Counted from the stretch's first letter, positions 41,805-50,897 are shown. The stretch is DNA of 64,000 nucleotides from Micromonospora violae (GCF_004217135.1 NZ_SHKK01000001.1:2666001-2730000), one strand, 5' to 3'. Notes: generated by a model not told the origin, from the sequence alone. Numbers and translations are program-made.

Positions 41805-42587
41805 ATGCGGCTGAGGCACAGCCTCCCACCGGTGGCCCTCGGCGCGGTGGCGCTCGGCGCGGCTCTGGGTGCCGACCCCGCCCACGCCGACACCCCGTCA
41901 CCGTCGCGTCTCCCACTGGCGGAGGTGGCAACCTCGCCGCAGGTCATCACGGTGGCGGTAGGCGACGCGGTCGAGGTGCAGCTGAGCGTCCCCCTACCCG
42001 TGCCGACCGCAGCAGTGCCCCTGCCCGTACCCCTGCCGTCGACCGTGCCGCTGCCCCTGCCATCCGCCGTGCCGCTGCCCCTGCCGTCGACCGTGCCGCT
42101 GCCGACGCCCACGGCGAAGCCCACCATCGTCCCGTCGCGGCGGCCGAGCCCTGTCCCGCCCTCGTCCGGCACACCGGCACCGTCGGCCTCAACGCCCGCC
42201 AAGGCACCCCTCAGCTCGGCAGCCCCAGCCGTGTCCGGGCCAGCGACGGCGACCCGGGACGTCGCTCGTGGCACGCCCGAGGGCCGGGCGTCGGACCGGG
42301 CGCGGGCGACGATGACCGCCGGCACCGGAGATCGGCCCAACCCGCCCGCCCGACCCGCACCGGGCCCACCGGCGTTCGTGCTGGCGCTCGCGTCCACACC
42401 GACCGGCCTCGGTGCGGGCAGCGCCGATCCACCCACCTCAACAGCCGATGCTCCGCACCCCACCTCGCCGCTGCACCCAGGGCTCACCGTCACCACCGTC
42501 GACCTGCGCGCCACCAGCCGCCCCGTGGAGCGGGGTCCTCCGCCACCCCGGCAACTCCTGATCAACCCCTCACGTCCACGACGTTGA
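41805..42587 (+). CDS. Proline-rich secreted low-complexity protein
   Basis: 260 residues from ATG 41805, without a good ribosome site. Signal peptide LPPVALGAVALGAALGADPAHA with an AHA cleavage site. The mature part begins with a short ordered region (EVATSPQVITVAVGDAVEVQ), then a VPLP repeat of eight residues in three copies, then Pro/Ala/Ser/Thr-rich sequence to the end. No known domain. It could be a wall-spanning extended protein. The codon bias suits real coding, but the composition makes gene prediction less sure. The 187-bp gap before it contains no recognisable site. Confidence 0.55.
   Translation: MRLRHSLPPVALGAVALGAALGADPAHADTPSPSRLPLAEVATSPQVITVAVGDAVEVQLSVPLPVPTAAVPLPVPLPSTVPLPLPSAVPLPLPSTVPLPTPTAKPTIVPSRRPSPVPPSSGTPAPSASTPAKAPLSSAAPAVSGPATATRDVARGTPEGRASDRARATMTAGTGDRPNPPARPAPGPPAFVLALASTPTGLGAGSADPPTSTADAPHPTSPLHPGLTVTTVDLRATSRPVERGPPPPRQLLINPSRPRR
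42033..42104 (+). repeat. Three 24-bp tandem repeats in the proline-rich gene
   Basis: Units start at 42033, 42057 and 42081; each encodes LPSTVPLP or LPSAVPLP. The middle copy differs by four bases from the others. An in-frame unit of 24 bp could change in number by slippage without breaking the gene. Confidence 0.85.
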
Positions 42588-42600
42588 TCAGGAGAGGTTC

Positions 42601-42885
42601 ATGGAAATCGCCGTTATCTGGATCCCAGCCCACATCGAACCGTCGGCGCCCGCCGTCGCGAGGTGTCTCAGCCACCTTCGCCGGCACTCCTACCGGTTCG
42701 CCGGAGTCATGCGGGCCCCGTGGGAGACCGTCGAGCAGACGATGATCGACGGTGAGGTGGATGTCGTCGTCATCGCCGACTTCGCCCACCTGCCACCGGA
42801 CCGGTCCCCTCGGATCGAGCTGGCCAGCTCCCCCGGCAGCGACGCGGGCGAGGACCGAACGGTCTCGTACACCCCGCTCGACTGA
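42601..42885 (+). CDS. Small hypothetical protein
   Basis: 94 residues, ATG 42601 with AGGAGAGG five bases upstream. MEIAVIWIPAHIEPSAPAVA begins a beta-alpha pattern, followed by WETVEQTMIDGEVDVVVIAD and FAHLPPDRSPRIEL. Cytoplasmic, no motif I can name; the DVVVIADFAHLP segment is loosely like a nucleotide-fold strand or the resolvase N-terminal core, but the protein is too short for either. It starts 13 bp after the proline-rich gene and ends at a strong terminator. Confidence 0.6.
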   Translation: MEIAVIWIPAHIEPSAPAVARCLSHLRRHSYRFAGVMRAPWETVEQTMIDGEVDVVVIADFAHLPPDRSPRIELASSPGSDAGEDRTVSYTPLD

Positions 42886-42889
42886 CACC

Positions 42890-42926
42890 ACGAAGCGCCC
42901 CGTCCATTGTGGACGGGGCGCTTCGT
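42890..42926. terminator. Bidirectional hairpin terminator
   Basis: Perfect 17-bp stem (42890-42906 with 42910-42926), TTG loop, between convergent hypothetical genes. Confidence 0.88.
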
Positions 42927-42942
42927 TGCCGAGGCCAGCGGG

Positions 42943-43953
42943 CTACGTCGACGCGACGCCGTCGTACGGGTCCCAGTGCGCGGCATAACGCAGCAGCGAT
43001 CGGGCCAGGTCCTGGTTGGCCGCCGCCCAGCGGGTGTCGAAGAGGAACCACTGGTCGAACCCGAAGAAGTCATCGATGTACCGGGCGACCTGCACGATGT
43101 GCGGGTCCGACCGGATCAGCGACCCGACGGACGGCTCCGGGGTCATCAACTCCAGCGTCTCGCGGTGGATCTCGTCGTGCGCGGCCACCCGGTCGAGGTT
43201 GGCGGGCGACGGGTCGTATCCGGGCAACCGGGCGTAGCGCTCCAGCGCCACGCCGGCGTCCTCTTCGTCGGGCGCGATCGGGGCACGCAGCAACCGGGCG
43301 TCGTGCGGCCAGAGCCGGGTGTCGGGCGCGTCGACGGCCCGAAGACGGGCGGCGAAGCCCGGCAGAGTGCGGCCGGGGAAAACGAGGGCACCAGCCAGAT
43401 CCAGATTCGTCTCGATACCAGGCGGATCCCAGCACAGACGGACCGAGAAGACGGCATCTGGACCCGGAGGCGCGATGCGGACGGTACGGACCGGGACGCC
43501 ATGCTCGAAGACCGCGCCGGGTGCGGCGGCGTCGGCGGGCAGCGGCCAGGTGTCGTGCAACAGGTACGCGAGCCGGTCCGGCGACGCGGCCGCGGCGGCC
43601 TCGTCGACGAAGTAGTAGGCCAGGTCCACCTCGTCGTCGTCGGTCCGCACACGCAGGGCGTGCTCACCGAGCCGGATGAACGTGCCGTCGTCGTCGCCCT
43701 CCACCCAGAGGTGCTCGTTCAGCAGGTCGCGCAGCTGGTCAACCGTCTCCGGTCGTGGCAGGTGCCGCTCCCGGGCCTCCTCGAAGATCGAGTCCAGACC
43801 GTAGACGTCCTCGCCCAGCTCACTCTCGATCCACCCTTGCGGATCGTCACGGCCCCAGCCCCGACGAAACCAGTCGAGCACCGTCGCATCGGGCACGCTC
43901 ACGACCCGCTTGCTGAGCGGCGATTCCTCGCGCCAGCGACAGACGAAGTACAT
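42943..43953 (-). CDS. Conserved hypothetical protein, cytoplasmic
   Basis: 336 residues from ATG 43953; GTG 43962 is possible. Opens MYFVCRWREESPLSKRVVSV and is rich in acidic and aromatic residues (TVLDWFRRGWGRDDPQGWIE, EVDLAYYFVDEAAAA, WPHDARLLRAPIAPDEED, YIDDFFGFDQWFLFDTRWAA). No signal peptide or membrane segment. I do not recognise a Pfam-type motif. Codon bias and length argue for a real gene; monocistronic between terminators. Confidence 0.72.
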   Translation of the reverse strand: MYFVCRWREESPLSKRVVSVPDATVLDWFRRGWGRDDPQGWIESELGEDVYGLDSIFEEARERHLPRPETVDQLRDLLNEHLWVEGDDDGTFIRLGEHALRVRTDDDEVDLAYYFVDEAAAAASPDRLAYLLHDTWPLPADAAAPGAVFEHGVPVRTVRIAPPGPDAVFSVRLCWDPPGIETNLDLAGALVFPGRTLPGFAARLRAVDAPDTRLWPHDARLLRAPIAPDEEDAGVALERYARLPGYDPSPANLDRVAAHDEIHRETLELMTPEPSVGSLIRSDPHIVQVARYIDDFFGFDQWFLFDTRWAAANQDLARSLLRYAAHWDPYDGVAST

Positions 43954-43967
43954 GCGGCGCACTCTAG

Positions 43968-44066
43968 GCGCGCGGTCCGACAGCGAATCGGTGCCGACAG
44001 CACGACGGTCGTCAGCTCATCGACCGCATCGAGGCGGGCACCTTCGCGTTCGACCTGGGCGACTGA
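43968..44066 (+). other. Possible C-terminal gene remnant
   Basis: The open stretch ends DGRQLIDRIEAGTFAFDLGD then TGA (44064-44066). It has coding-like composition but no start codon after the in-frame TAG at 43965. It lies in the gap between two leftward genes. It may be the tail of a decayed gene, or chance. Confidence 0.2.
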
Positions 44067-44119
44067 CCCGAGCTACCGCCTACCCTCGCCCGGTCACGAC
44101 GCCACCGCGAACCCCCGGG

Positions 44120-45013
44120 TCAGGCCGCGACGGCCGCTCGGACGTCGTCGGCGGCGGCGCGCAGCCGGGCTGCGGCCTCCTCGGCGGTGCAGTTCGCCAG
44201 CAGCAGCACGATGGCCGTCTTGGCGTGCCCGTGCGCCGCCGCGAGCGCCCGTGCGGCCGTGTCGAGGTCGGTGTCGGCGGCCTCGGCGACGATCCGACGC
44301 GCCCGATCGACGAGCTTCTCGTTGGTGGCGTTCATGTCCACCATCAGATTGCCGTAGACCTTGCCGAGTTGCGCCATGGTGGCGGTGGAGAGCATGTTGC
44401 AGACCAGCTTCTCGGCGGTGCCGGCCTTGAGCCGGGTGGAGCCGGTGAGCACCTCGGGGCCGGTCGGTACCTCGATGGCGACGTCGGCGTGCCGGCTGGT
44501 CACCGCATCGGTGTTGCAGGCCACGGAGACGGTCGCGGCACCGAGCGCGCGGGCGTGATCCAACCCGCCGACCACGTAGGGGGTACGGCCGCTGGCGGCG
44601 AGCCCGACCACCGTGTCGTGGGCGGTCAGGCCGATCGCGTCGAGGTCGGCGACGGCGCGGGTCGGGTCGTCCTCGGCGCCCTCGACGGCGACAGTGAAGG
44701 CCCGTGCCCCGCCGGCGAGCAGACCGACGACCCGCTCGGGGGTCGTACCGAAGGTCGGTGGGATCTCGACGGCGTCGAGCATGCCGATCCGGCCGCTGGT
44801 GCCCGCGCCAAGGTAGATCAGCCGTCCGCCCTGGCGGAGCGAGGCCACGATGACGTCGACGGCGGCCGCGATGTCCGGTACGGCTCGGCGGACGGCGTCG
44901 GCGACCGTCTGGTCCTCGTCGTTCATCGCGAGCAGCAACTCGGTGGGAGACATCCGGTCGAGGTCGTTGGTCTTGTCGTTGCGGGTCTCGGTGCCGAGGG
45001 TGCTGAGGTCCAC
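44120..45013 (-). CDS. murQ: N-acetylmuramic acid 6-phosphate etherase
   Basis: 297 residues from GTG 45013 (AGAGGA upstream). SIS-domain pattern IYLGAGTSGRIGMLDAVEIP and LKAGTAEKLVCNMLSTATMA of MurQ. With this start the catalytic glutamates fall at Glu83 (AVEIPP) and Glu114 (VEGAEDD), the numbering of the characterised E. coli enzyme. Reaction: MurNAc-6-phosphate to GlcNAc-6-phosphate plus D-lactate, in the cytoplasm, a step of peptidoglycan recycling. Divergent from the symporter-anmK-dehydrogenase run across a 241-bp gap, so the four genes form one functional set. Confidence 0.95.
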   Translation of the reverse strand: MDLSTLGTETRNDKTNDLDRMSPTELLLAMNDEDQTVADAVRRAVPDIAAAVDVIVASLRQGGRLIYLGAGTSGRIGMLDAVEIPPTFGTTPERVVGLLAGGARAFTVAVEGAEDDPTRAVADLDAIGLTAHDTVVGLAASGRTPYVVGGLDHARALGAATVSVACNTDAVTSRHADVAIEVPTGPEVLTGSTRLKAGTAEKLVCNMLSTATMAQLGKVYGNLMVDMNATNEKLVDRARRIVAEAADTDLDTAARALAAAHGHAKTAIVLLLANCTAEEAAARLRAAADDVRAAVAA

Positions 45014-45212
45014 GGGGTGCTCGTTCCTCTCGCTGGTGCGCAGTAGCCGGCCGGCGGGGTGCGGTCTCCCGGGGCACCGGGCGGCGGCCGTTGACGGCTC
45101 CCCGGCGGGTCCAGGCCGAGGCGCGGCGGCGAACGGTCCCCGTATCAGCAGGCTGAAACCACAGCGTAACCAGCCCGGACGGGCGGTGGCAAAAAGTTTC
45201 GCGTTAGGGTGG

Positions 45213-45231
45213 GTCAACGTCACTTATTGAC
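45213..45231. promoter_or_regulatory. Inverted repeat in the murQ/symporter divergent promoter
   Basis: GTCAA (45213-45217) and TTGAC (45227-45231) are complementary across 9 bp; TTGACA at 45227-45232 could be a -35 for the rightward run. Adjacent AAAAAGTTTCGCG (45191-45203) is unusually A/T rich for this genome. Suits an operator for a MurNAc-responsive regulator, which is not encoded here. Confidence 0.4.
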
Positions 45232-45254
45232 AACCCGCTGGTTGGGAGCGAGCC

Positions 45255-46817
45255 GTGCGTCAACTCGACCTCGTCGTGATCGTGCTGTACCTCGTGGTGA
45301 TCGCCTTTGTCGGACTACGCCTGTCCGGTAAACAGAAGTCCGCCAAGGACTACTTCGTGGGCGAGGGGCGACTGCCCTGGTGGACCGTCTCGTTCTCCGT
45401 GGTCGCCACCGAGACCAGCGTCCTGACCGTGATCAGTGTTCCCGGCGGCGCCTACAGCGGCCAAGGCTTCGGCAACGTCGAGCTGGCCCTGGGCTACGTC
45501 ATCGGTCGGGTGGTCGTGGCCGCGGTGCTCATCCCGCTCTACAAGCGCGGTGGGTTCGTCAGCGCCTACCAGTACCTCGGTGAGCGGTTTGGCCTGAAAC
45601 TTCAGGGCCTGGCATCCGTCACGTTCGTCTTCACCCGCCTGCTCGCCGAGGGCGTACGGCTGTTCGCCTCGGCCATCCCCATCAAGCTTCTCCTCGACGA
45701 GTTCGGGCTGAACGTCAGCTACCAGGCCATCATCATCGTGCTGACCCTCATCACGGTGGTCTACACCTACCTCGGTGGCATCAAAGCGGTCATCTGGACC
45801 GACGCCATCCAGATGGGGCTCTACCTGGGTGGGGCGATCCTGGCCATCGCGGTGCTCAGCCACGCCGTCGGCTTCGACGGCTACTCGCAGGCATTCGACG
45901 CCGGCAAGTTCCAGCTCTTCGACAGCAACTTCACGCTCGCGCACGTGCTCACCAGCCCGTTCGCCCTGCCCACCGCGATCATCGGCGGCGCGATCTTCGC
46001 GATGGCCAGCCACGGGTCGGACCAGCTGATCGTCCAGCGGATCCTGTCCACCCGCACGCTGCGCGAGGGGCAGCAGGCGATGATCTCCTCGGGCATCTTC
46101 GTGGTGATCCAGTTCGCGGCGTTCTCCCTGGTCGGGGCGCTGCTGTGGTCGTACAACAAGGGTCAGAGCTTCAAGGAACTCGGCCTGGCCAGTAGCGACA
46201 ATCTCTACCCGAGCTTCATCCTGCACGCCCTGCCGGTGGGCATCTCGGGTCTGCTGGTGGCCGGCATCCTCGGTGCCGCGATGGGTTCGCTGTCCTCGGC
46301 GCTCAACTCGATGTCGAACTCCACCGTCGCCGACTTCATCCACAGCTTCTTCCGCAAGGTCCCGTCCGACGACGTGATGCTGCGGCTCGCCCGGGTGATG
46401 ACCCTGGTCTGGGCGGTGCTGATGGCGGTCTTCGCCTGCGCGTTCAGCTCCAGCACCGGAAATGTCTACCTGACCGGTCTGACCATCGCCGGCTACACCT
46501 ACGGGGCGCTGCTCGGGGCCTTCCTGCTCGGCCGCCTCGTCAAGCGGGCCAACCAGGTCGACGCGGTGATCGCCTTCCTCGTCACCGTGGCGGTGATGAC
46601 CTACATCGTCCGGTACGTCAAGATCGACGTGACGACGGCCGGGACCACCACCGCCACCGCCATCGCCGCGCAGTGGCTGGTTCCGATCGGCGTCCTGATC
46701 ACCCTGGTCGTCGGCGCGGTGTCGAGCCGGTTCCACCCGGCCCCCGAGACCCCGTACGACCATGGACGCACCGACGAGGTCGACGACGAGGCGGCGGCAC
46801 CCGCGGGCCGGGCCTGA
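45255..46817 (+). CDS. Sodium:solute symporter (SSS family), candidate MurNAc importer
   Basis: 520 residues, GTG start with GGGAG eight bases upstream. About 13 membrane helices with the SSS signatures YFVGEGRLPWWTVSFSVVAT, ETSVLTVISVPGGAY, GGIKAVIWTDAIQM and SDQLIVQRILSTRT; the GILGAAMGSLSSALNSMSNS motif follows. Relatives move sugars (SGLT), sialic acid (NanT/SiaT), proline or pantothenate with Na+. Located directly between murQ (divergent) and anmK (11 bp downstream), so MurNAc, anhydro-MurNAc or a muropeptide sugar is the inferred cargo. This replaces the AmpG or PTS MurP uptake known elsewhere. Confidence 0.9.
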   Translation: MRQLDLVVIVLYLVVIAFVGLRLSGKQKSAKDYFVGEGRLPWWTVSFSVVATETSVLTVISVPGGAYSGQGFGNVELALGYVIGRVVVAAVLIPLYKRGGFVSAYQYLGERFGLKLQGLASVTFVFTRLLAEGVRLFASAIPIKLLLDEFGLNVSYQAIIIVLTLITVVYTYLGGIKAVIWTDAIQMGLYLGGAILAIAVLSHAVGFDGYSQAFDAGKFQLFDSNFTLAHVLTSPFALPTAIIGGAIFAMASHGSDQLIVQRILSTRTLREGQQAMISSGIFVVIQFAAFSLVGALLWSYNKGQSFKELGLASSDNLYPSFILHALPVGISGLLVAGILGAAMGSLSSALNSMSNSTVADFIHSFFRKVPSDDVMLRLARVMTLVWAVLMAVFACAFSSSTGNVYLTGLTIAGYTYGALLGAFLLGRLVKRANQVDAVIAFLVTVAVMTYIVRYVKIDVTTAGTTTATAIAAQWLVPIGVLITLVVGAVSSRFHPAPETPYDHGRTDEVDDEAAAPAGRA

Positions 46818-46828
46818 AGGAGGACACG

Positions 46829-48001
46829 ATGCGCGTGATCGGCCTGATGTCCGGAACCTCCTACGACGGAATCGAAGCCGCCGCGGCCGAGTTCGACCTG
46901 GACGGCGACACCCTGCGGATGCGACCGCTGGGCCGGCTCAGCCACCCGTACCCCGACGCGCTGCGCACGCAGATCGCCGCCGCCCTGCCACCAGCGCCGA
47001 CCACCACCGAGGCGATCTGCGTGCTGGACACCGGCATCGGCCAGGCCTTCGCCGAGGCCGGCGTGCGGGCCCTCGCGCAGCTGTGCGCCGGCCAGGCCGA
47101 CCTGATCGTCTCGCACGGGCAGACCATGCACCACTGGGTCGAGGCTGGCACGGTTCGGGGCACTCTCCAGCTGGGCCAGCCGGCCTGGATCGCGGAGGCC
47201 ACCGGCCTTCCGGTCGTGGCCGACCTGCGCAGCCGTGACGTCGCCGCGGGCGGCCAGGGCGCTCCCCTGGTCGCCCTCTTCGACACGCTGCTGCTGGGTG
47301 GCCTGCCCGGCGTCCCGGCCGCGCTGAACCTGGGCGGCATCGCCAACATCACCGTCGTCGCGCCGGACGCGGATCCGCTCGCGTTCGACACCGGGCCGGC
47401 CAACGCGCTCCTCGACGCCGCCGCGCGGCACTTCAGCGGGGGCACCGAGGAGTACGACCGGGACGGGCGCGGCGCAGCCGCCGGCCAGGTGAACCCGGAC
47501 CTGCTACGGCGGCTGCTCGACGAGCCGTACTATCGGCTGCCCAGCCCGAAGAGCACCGGGAAAGAGCTGTTCCACCTGCCCTACCTGCTCGCCGCGCTCG
47601 CCGACGTGCCCACGCCGGATCCACAGGACGTGCTGGCCACGCTCACCCGGCTGACAGCGGTCACGGTGGCCGCCGCCTGCCGCGACCACGGCGTCACCCG
47701 GCTCGTCGTCTCCGGCGGCGGGGCGCGCAATCCGACGCTGATGCGCATGATCGCCGACGAGCTACCGGGCGTCGACCTGTCGTCGAGCGACGACCTGCGC
47801 ATCGCGTCGGACGCCAAGGAGGCGCTCGCCTTCGCGCTGCTGGGCTACCTGACCGTGCACGGGCTGCCGGGCACCCTTCGGTCGGGCACCGGCGCGCGGC
47901 ACGCTTCCGTGCTCGGCAGCATCACCCCCGGCCGGCAGGCACTACGGCTGCCCGCGCCGGCCAGCACCGCTCCCAACCGGCTGCAGATCGTCGCCGACTG
48001 A
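46829..48001 (+). CDS. anmK: Anhydro-N-acetylmuramic acid kinase
   Basis: 390 residues from ATG 46829 behind GAAGGAGG. N-terminal phosphate loop MRVIGLMSGTSYDGIEAAAA, then DLIVSHGQTMHHWVE, LNLGGIANITV and the FDTGPANALLDAA signature of AnmK, and C-terminal LVVSGGGARNPTLMRMI. It phosphorylates and opens 1,6-anhydro-MurNAc to MurNAc-6-phosphate, the substrate of MurQ. The usual Leu in GTSLDG is Tyr here. Between the symporter and the dehydrogenase, with 26 bp to the next gene. Confidence 0.95.
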   Translation: MRVIGLMSGTSYDGIEAAAAEFDLDGDTLRMRPLGRLSHPYPDALRTQIAAALPPAPTTTEAICVLDTGIGQAFAEAGVRALAQLCAGQADLIVSHGQTMHHWVEAGTVRGTLQLGQPAWIAEATGLPVVADLRSRDVAAGGQGAPLVALFDTLLLGGLPGVPAALNLGGIANITVVAPDADPLAFDTGPANALLDAAARHFSGGTEEYDRDGRGAAAGQVNPDLLRRLLDEPYYRLPSPKSTGKELFHLPYLLAALADVPTPDPQDVLATLTRLTAVTVAAACRDHGVTRLVVSGGGARNPTLMRMIADELPGVDLSSSDDLRIASDAKEALAFALLGYLTVHGLPGTLRSGTGARHASVLGSITPGRQALRLPAPASTAPNRLQIVAD

Positions 48002-48026
48002 CCGTCCCTCCCCGGGAGGATCGCCC

Positions 48027-50897
48027 ATGAGCACCGTCGTACCCACGCCGACCGCGGCCGGCGCCCGCGCGCGCGAGGTCGCCGACCTGCTGCGCTCGCG
48101 CCTGGATGATCCCCGCCGGGCCAGCGCCGAGCTGCCCCGGAGGCTGGCGGCGGCACACGACGCCTCGCCGTACCTGTTCGAGCCGCAGGCCGTGGTCCGG
48201 GCCGCTTCGGCGGCCGAGGTCGGGGCGTTGATGGCCGGCGCCCGGGAGGCCGGTGTGCCGCTGACCCTGCGCGGCGGCGGCACCAGCCTCGCCGGGCAGG
48301 CCGGCGGCGCGGGCGTGCTGGTCGACGTCCGCACCGACTGGCGGCACGCCGAGGTCCTCGACGAGGGCCGCCGCATCCGCCTCCAGCCGGGCCTGACGAT
48401 CCGGCAGGCCAACGCTCGACTCGCCCGCTACCGACGCCGGCTCGGCCCGGACCCGGCCAGCGAGGCCGCCTGCACGGTCGGTGGCATGGTGGCCAACAAT
48501 TCCAGCGGGATGACCTGCGGCACCACCGACAACGCGTACCGCACCATGGAGTCGCTGCGCTTCGTGCTCCCGTCCGGCACCGTCGTCGACTCCGGCGCCC
48601 GCGACGCCGACGACCGGCTGCGGGCCGACGAGCCCGAGCTGCACGCCGGGCTGCTGCGGCTGCGCGACCGGGTGCGCTCGACGCCGGGGTCACGCGCCAC
48701 CATCGAGCGGCTGTTCGCCATGAAGAACACCATGGGGTACGGGTTGAACTCGCTGCTCGACCACAGCAGCCCGGTCGAGATGCTCGCCCACCTGATGATC
48801 GGCAGCGAGGGCACGCTCGGCTTCGTGGCCGAGGCCGTCTTCCGTACCGTCGAGATCCACGACCACGCCGCCACCGGTCTGCTGATCCTGCCCCGTCTCA
48901 CCGACGCCACCGACGCGCTGCCGGCCCTGCTCGCCGCCGGCGCCCGTACCGCCGAACTGCTCGACGCGGCCGCGCTGCGGGTCAGCCAGCGCGACCCGGG
49001 TGCGAGCCCGGCCCTGCGCGGGCTGACCGTCGCCGGCCACGCCGCACTGCTGGTGGAGTTCACCGAGGACAGCGCGGAGCGGCTGGCCGCGACGTTGGCC
49101 GACGCCCGGTCCGTGCTCGACCAACTGCCGGCCGTCAGCGGCACCGCGCTGACCCGCGACCCGCGCGAACGGGCCAACCTCTGGCACCTGCGCAAGGGCC
49201 TCTACACCGCCGTCGCCGGCGCGCGCCCGCCCGGCACCACCGCCCTGCTGGAGGACGTCGCGGTGCCGATGCCCCGGCTGACCGGCACCTGCGACGGGTT
49301 GATCGACCTGTTCGACCGACACGGCTACCCGGACGCGGTGATCTTCGGACACGCCCGCGACGGCAACCTGCACTTCATGCTGACCCAGTCGTTCGACACC
49401 CCGGCGGAGATCGACCGCTACGCCCGGTTCACCGACGACATGGTCGACCTCGTGCTGGCCGAAGGGGGAACGCTGAAGGCCGAGCACGGCACCGGCCGGG
49501 CCATGGCGCCCTTCGTCCGCCGGCAGTACGGCGACGAACTGTACGACGTGATGCGCGAACTCAAGCGGTTGTGCGACCCGAGCGGCCTGCTCAACCCTGG
49601 TGTGCTGCTCAACGACGACCCGACCGTGCACCTGCGGCAGCTCAAGGCTGTCCCGACGGTCGACCCCGAGCTGGACGCCTGCGTCGAGTGTGGCTACTGC
49701 GAGCCGGTCTGCCCCACCGCCGACGTCACCACCACCCCCCGGCAGCGCATCGTCCTGCAACGGCAGATCGCCCTCGCCACCGCCGGCGGCGACGAGGAGC
49801 GCCGCCGGGAGCTGACCGCCGACTACGCGTACGCCGCGGTGGACAGCTGCGCCGCGGACAGCCTCTGCGTCACCGCCTGCCCGGTCGGCATCGACACCGG
49901 GGCGGCCATGAAGCGGCTGCGCGCCGAGCGGCACACGCCCCGCGCCCAGCGCACCGCCCGCACCGCCGCCCGACACTGGCAGGCCGCGGTGACGGGCGTC
50001 CGGGTGGGACTGACCGCCGCGCACGCCGTACCGACGTCGGTGACCCGGGCCGCCACCGGAGTGGTCCGTGGACTCGGTGCCACCGAACTCGTGCCACTGT
50101 GGAGCGATGACATGCCGCGCGCCGGCGCTCCCCGCCCCGGAGCCCGCAACGCACCAGACGCCCAGGCGGTGTTCTTCGCGGCCTGTGTGGGCAGCCTCTT
50201 CGCACCGGAGGACGGCCCGTCCGGAGGGTCGGCGGCGGCGTTCCTGCGCCTCTGCGACCTGGCGGGGGTGCCGCTCGTCGTGCCAGCCGGCACGGCGGGC
50301 CTGTGCTGCGGCACCCCGTGGCAGTCCAAGGGCTACCCCGCCGGCCACCGCGAGATGGCCGAGCGGACCCTGGCCGCGCTCTGGGCGGCCAGCGACGAGG
50401 GTCGCCTGCCCATCGTGTGCGACGCGTCCTCCTGCACCCACGGGCTGACGCAGCTGAGCGCCGCCCTGGCCGAGGAGGACCAGGCACGGTACGCCGCGCT
50501 GCGCTTCGTCGACAGCGTGACCTTCACCGCCGAGCACCTCCTGCCGGCGCTGCCACCGCCCCGGCGACTGGGCTCGCTGGCCCTGCACCCCACCTGCTCC
50601 ACCGTGCACCTGGGCGGGATCGACGACCTGCGCACGGTCGCCGCAGCGCTCGCCGACACCGTCACCGTGCCGGACGACTGGGGGTGCTGCGCCTTCGCCG
50701 GTGACCGGGGGCTGCTGCACCCCGAGGTCACGGCCGGCGCCACGGCGGCGCAGGCCGCCGAGATCAACCAACACGACTACGACGCGTACGCCTCCTGCAA
50801 CCGCACCTGCGAGATGGGCATGAGCCGGGCCACCGGGCAGCCGTACCGGCACGTGCTCCAGATTCTCGTCGAGGCGGTCGAGCCGCCACCGGCATAG
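48027..50897 (+). CDS. FAD-linked, iron-sulfur D-lactate dehydrogenase-like protein
   Basis: 956 residues. Residues ~50-220 are an FAD-binding PCMH domain (LTLRGGGTSLAGQA and GGMVANNSSGMTCGTTDNAY), ~260-535 the FAD-linked oxidase C-terminal domain (IFGHARDGNLHFML, KAEHGTGRAMAPF). A double [4Fe-4S] module follows (CVECGYCEPVCP, CAADSLCVTACPVG), then two CCG heterodisulfide-reductase-type repeats (AGLCCGTPWQSKG, WGCCAFAGDRG). This order matches quinone-linked D-lactate or D-2-hydroxyacid dehydrogenases. As the last gene after symporter and anmK and opposite murQ, it would oxidise the D-lactate freed by MurQ to pyruvate. Glycolate or other 2-hydroxyacids cannot be excluded from sequence. Confidence 0.88.
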   Translation: MSTVVPTPTAAGARAREVADLLRSRLDDPRRASAELPRRLAAAHDASPYLFEPQAVVRAASAAEVGALMAGAREAGVPLTLRGGGTSLAGQAGGAGVLVDVRTDWRHAEVLDEGRRIRLQPGLTIRQANARLARYRRRLGPDPASEAACTVGGMVANNSSGMTCGTTDNAYRTMESLRFVLPSGTVVDSGARDADDRLRADEPELHAGLLRLRDRVRSTPGSRATIERLFAMKNTMGYGLNSLLDHSSPVEMLAHLMIGSEGTLGFVAEAVFRTVEIHDHAATGLLILPRLTDATDALPALLAAGARTAELLDAAALRVSQRDPGASPALRGLTVAGHAALLVEFTEDSAERLAATLADARSVLDQLPAVSGTALTRDPRERANLWHLRKGLYTAVAGARPPGTTALLEDVAVPMPRLTGTCDGLIDLFDRHGYPDAVIFGHARDGNLHFMLTQSFDTPAEIDRYARFTDDMVDLVLAEGGTLKAEHGTGRAMAPFVRRQYGDELYDVMRELKRLCDPSGLLNPGVLLNDDPTVHLRQLKAVPTVDPELDACVECGYCEPVCPTADVTTTPRQRIVLQRQIALATAGGDEERRRELTADYAYAAVDSCAADSLCVTACPVGIDTGAAMKRLRAERHTPRAQRTARTAARHWQAAVTGVRVGLTAAHAVPTSVTRAATGVVRGLGATELVPLWSDDMPRAGAPRPGARNAPDAQAVFFAACVGSLFAPEDGPSGGSAAAFLRLCDLAGVPLVVPAGTAGLCCGTPWQSKGYPAGHREMAERTLAALWAASDEGRLPIVCDASSCTHGLTQLSAALAEEDQARYAALRFVDSVTFTAEHLLPALPPPRRLGSLALHPTCSTVHLGGIDDLRTVAAALADTVTVPDDWGCCAFAGDRGLLHPEVTAGATAAQAAEINQHDYDAYASCNRTCEMGMSRATGQPYRHVLQILVEAVEPPPA

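Noticed and set aside
42033..42104. Tandem repeats as a CRISPR array
   Set aside because: Units abut without spacers and encode an in-frame VPLP repeat.
40235..42565. 776-residue - strand frame over the MFS and proline-rich genes
   Set aside because: Antisense; composition rich in Gly, Arg and Gln with no recognisable motif, while the + strand has a clear 12-helix transporter.
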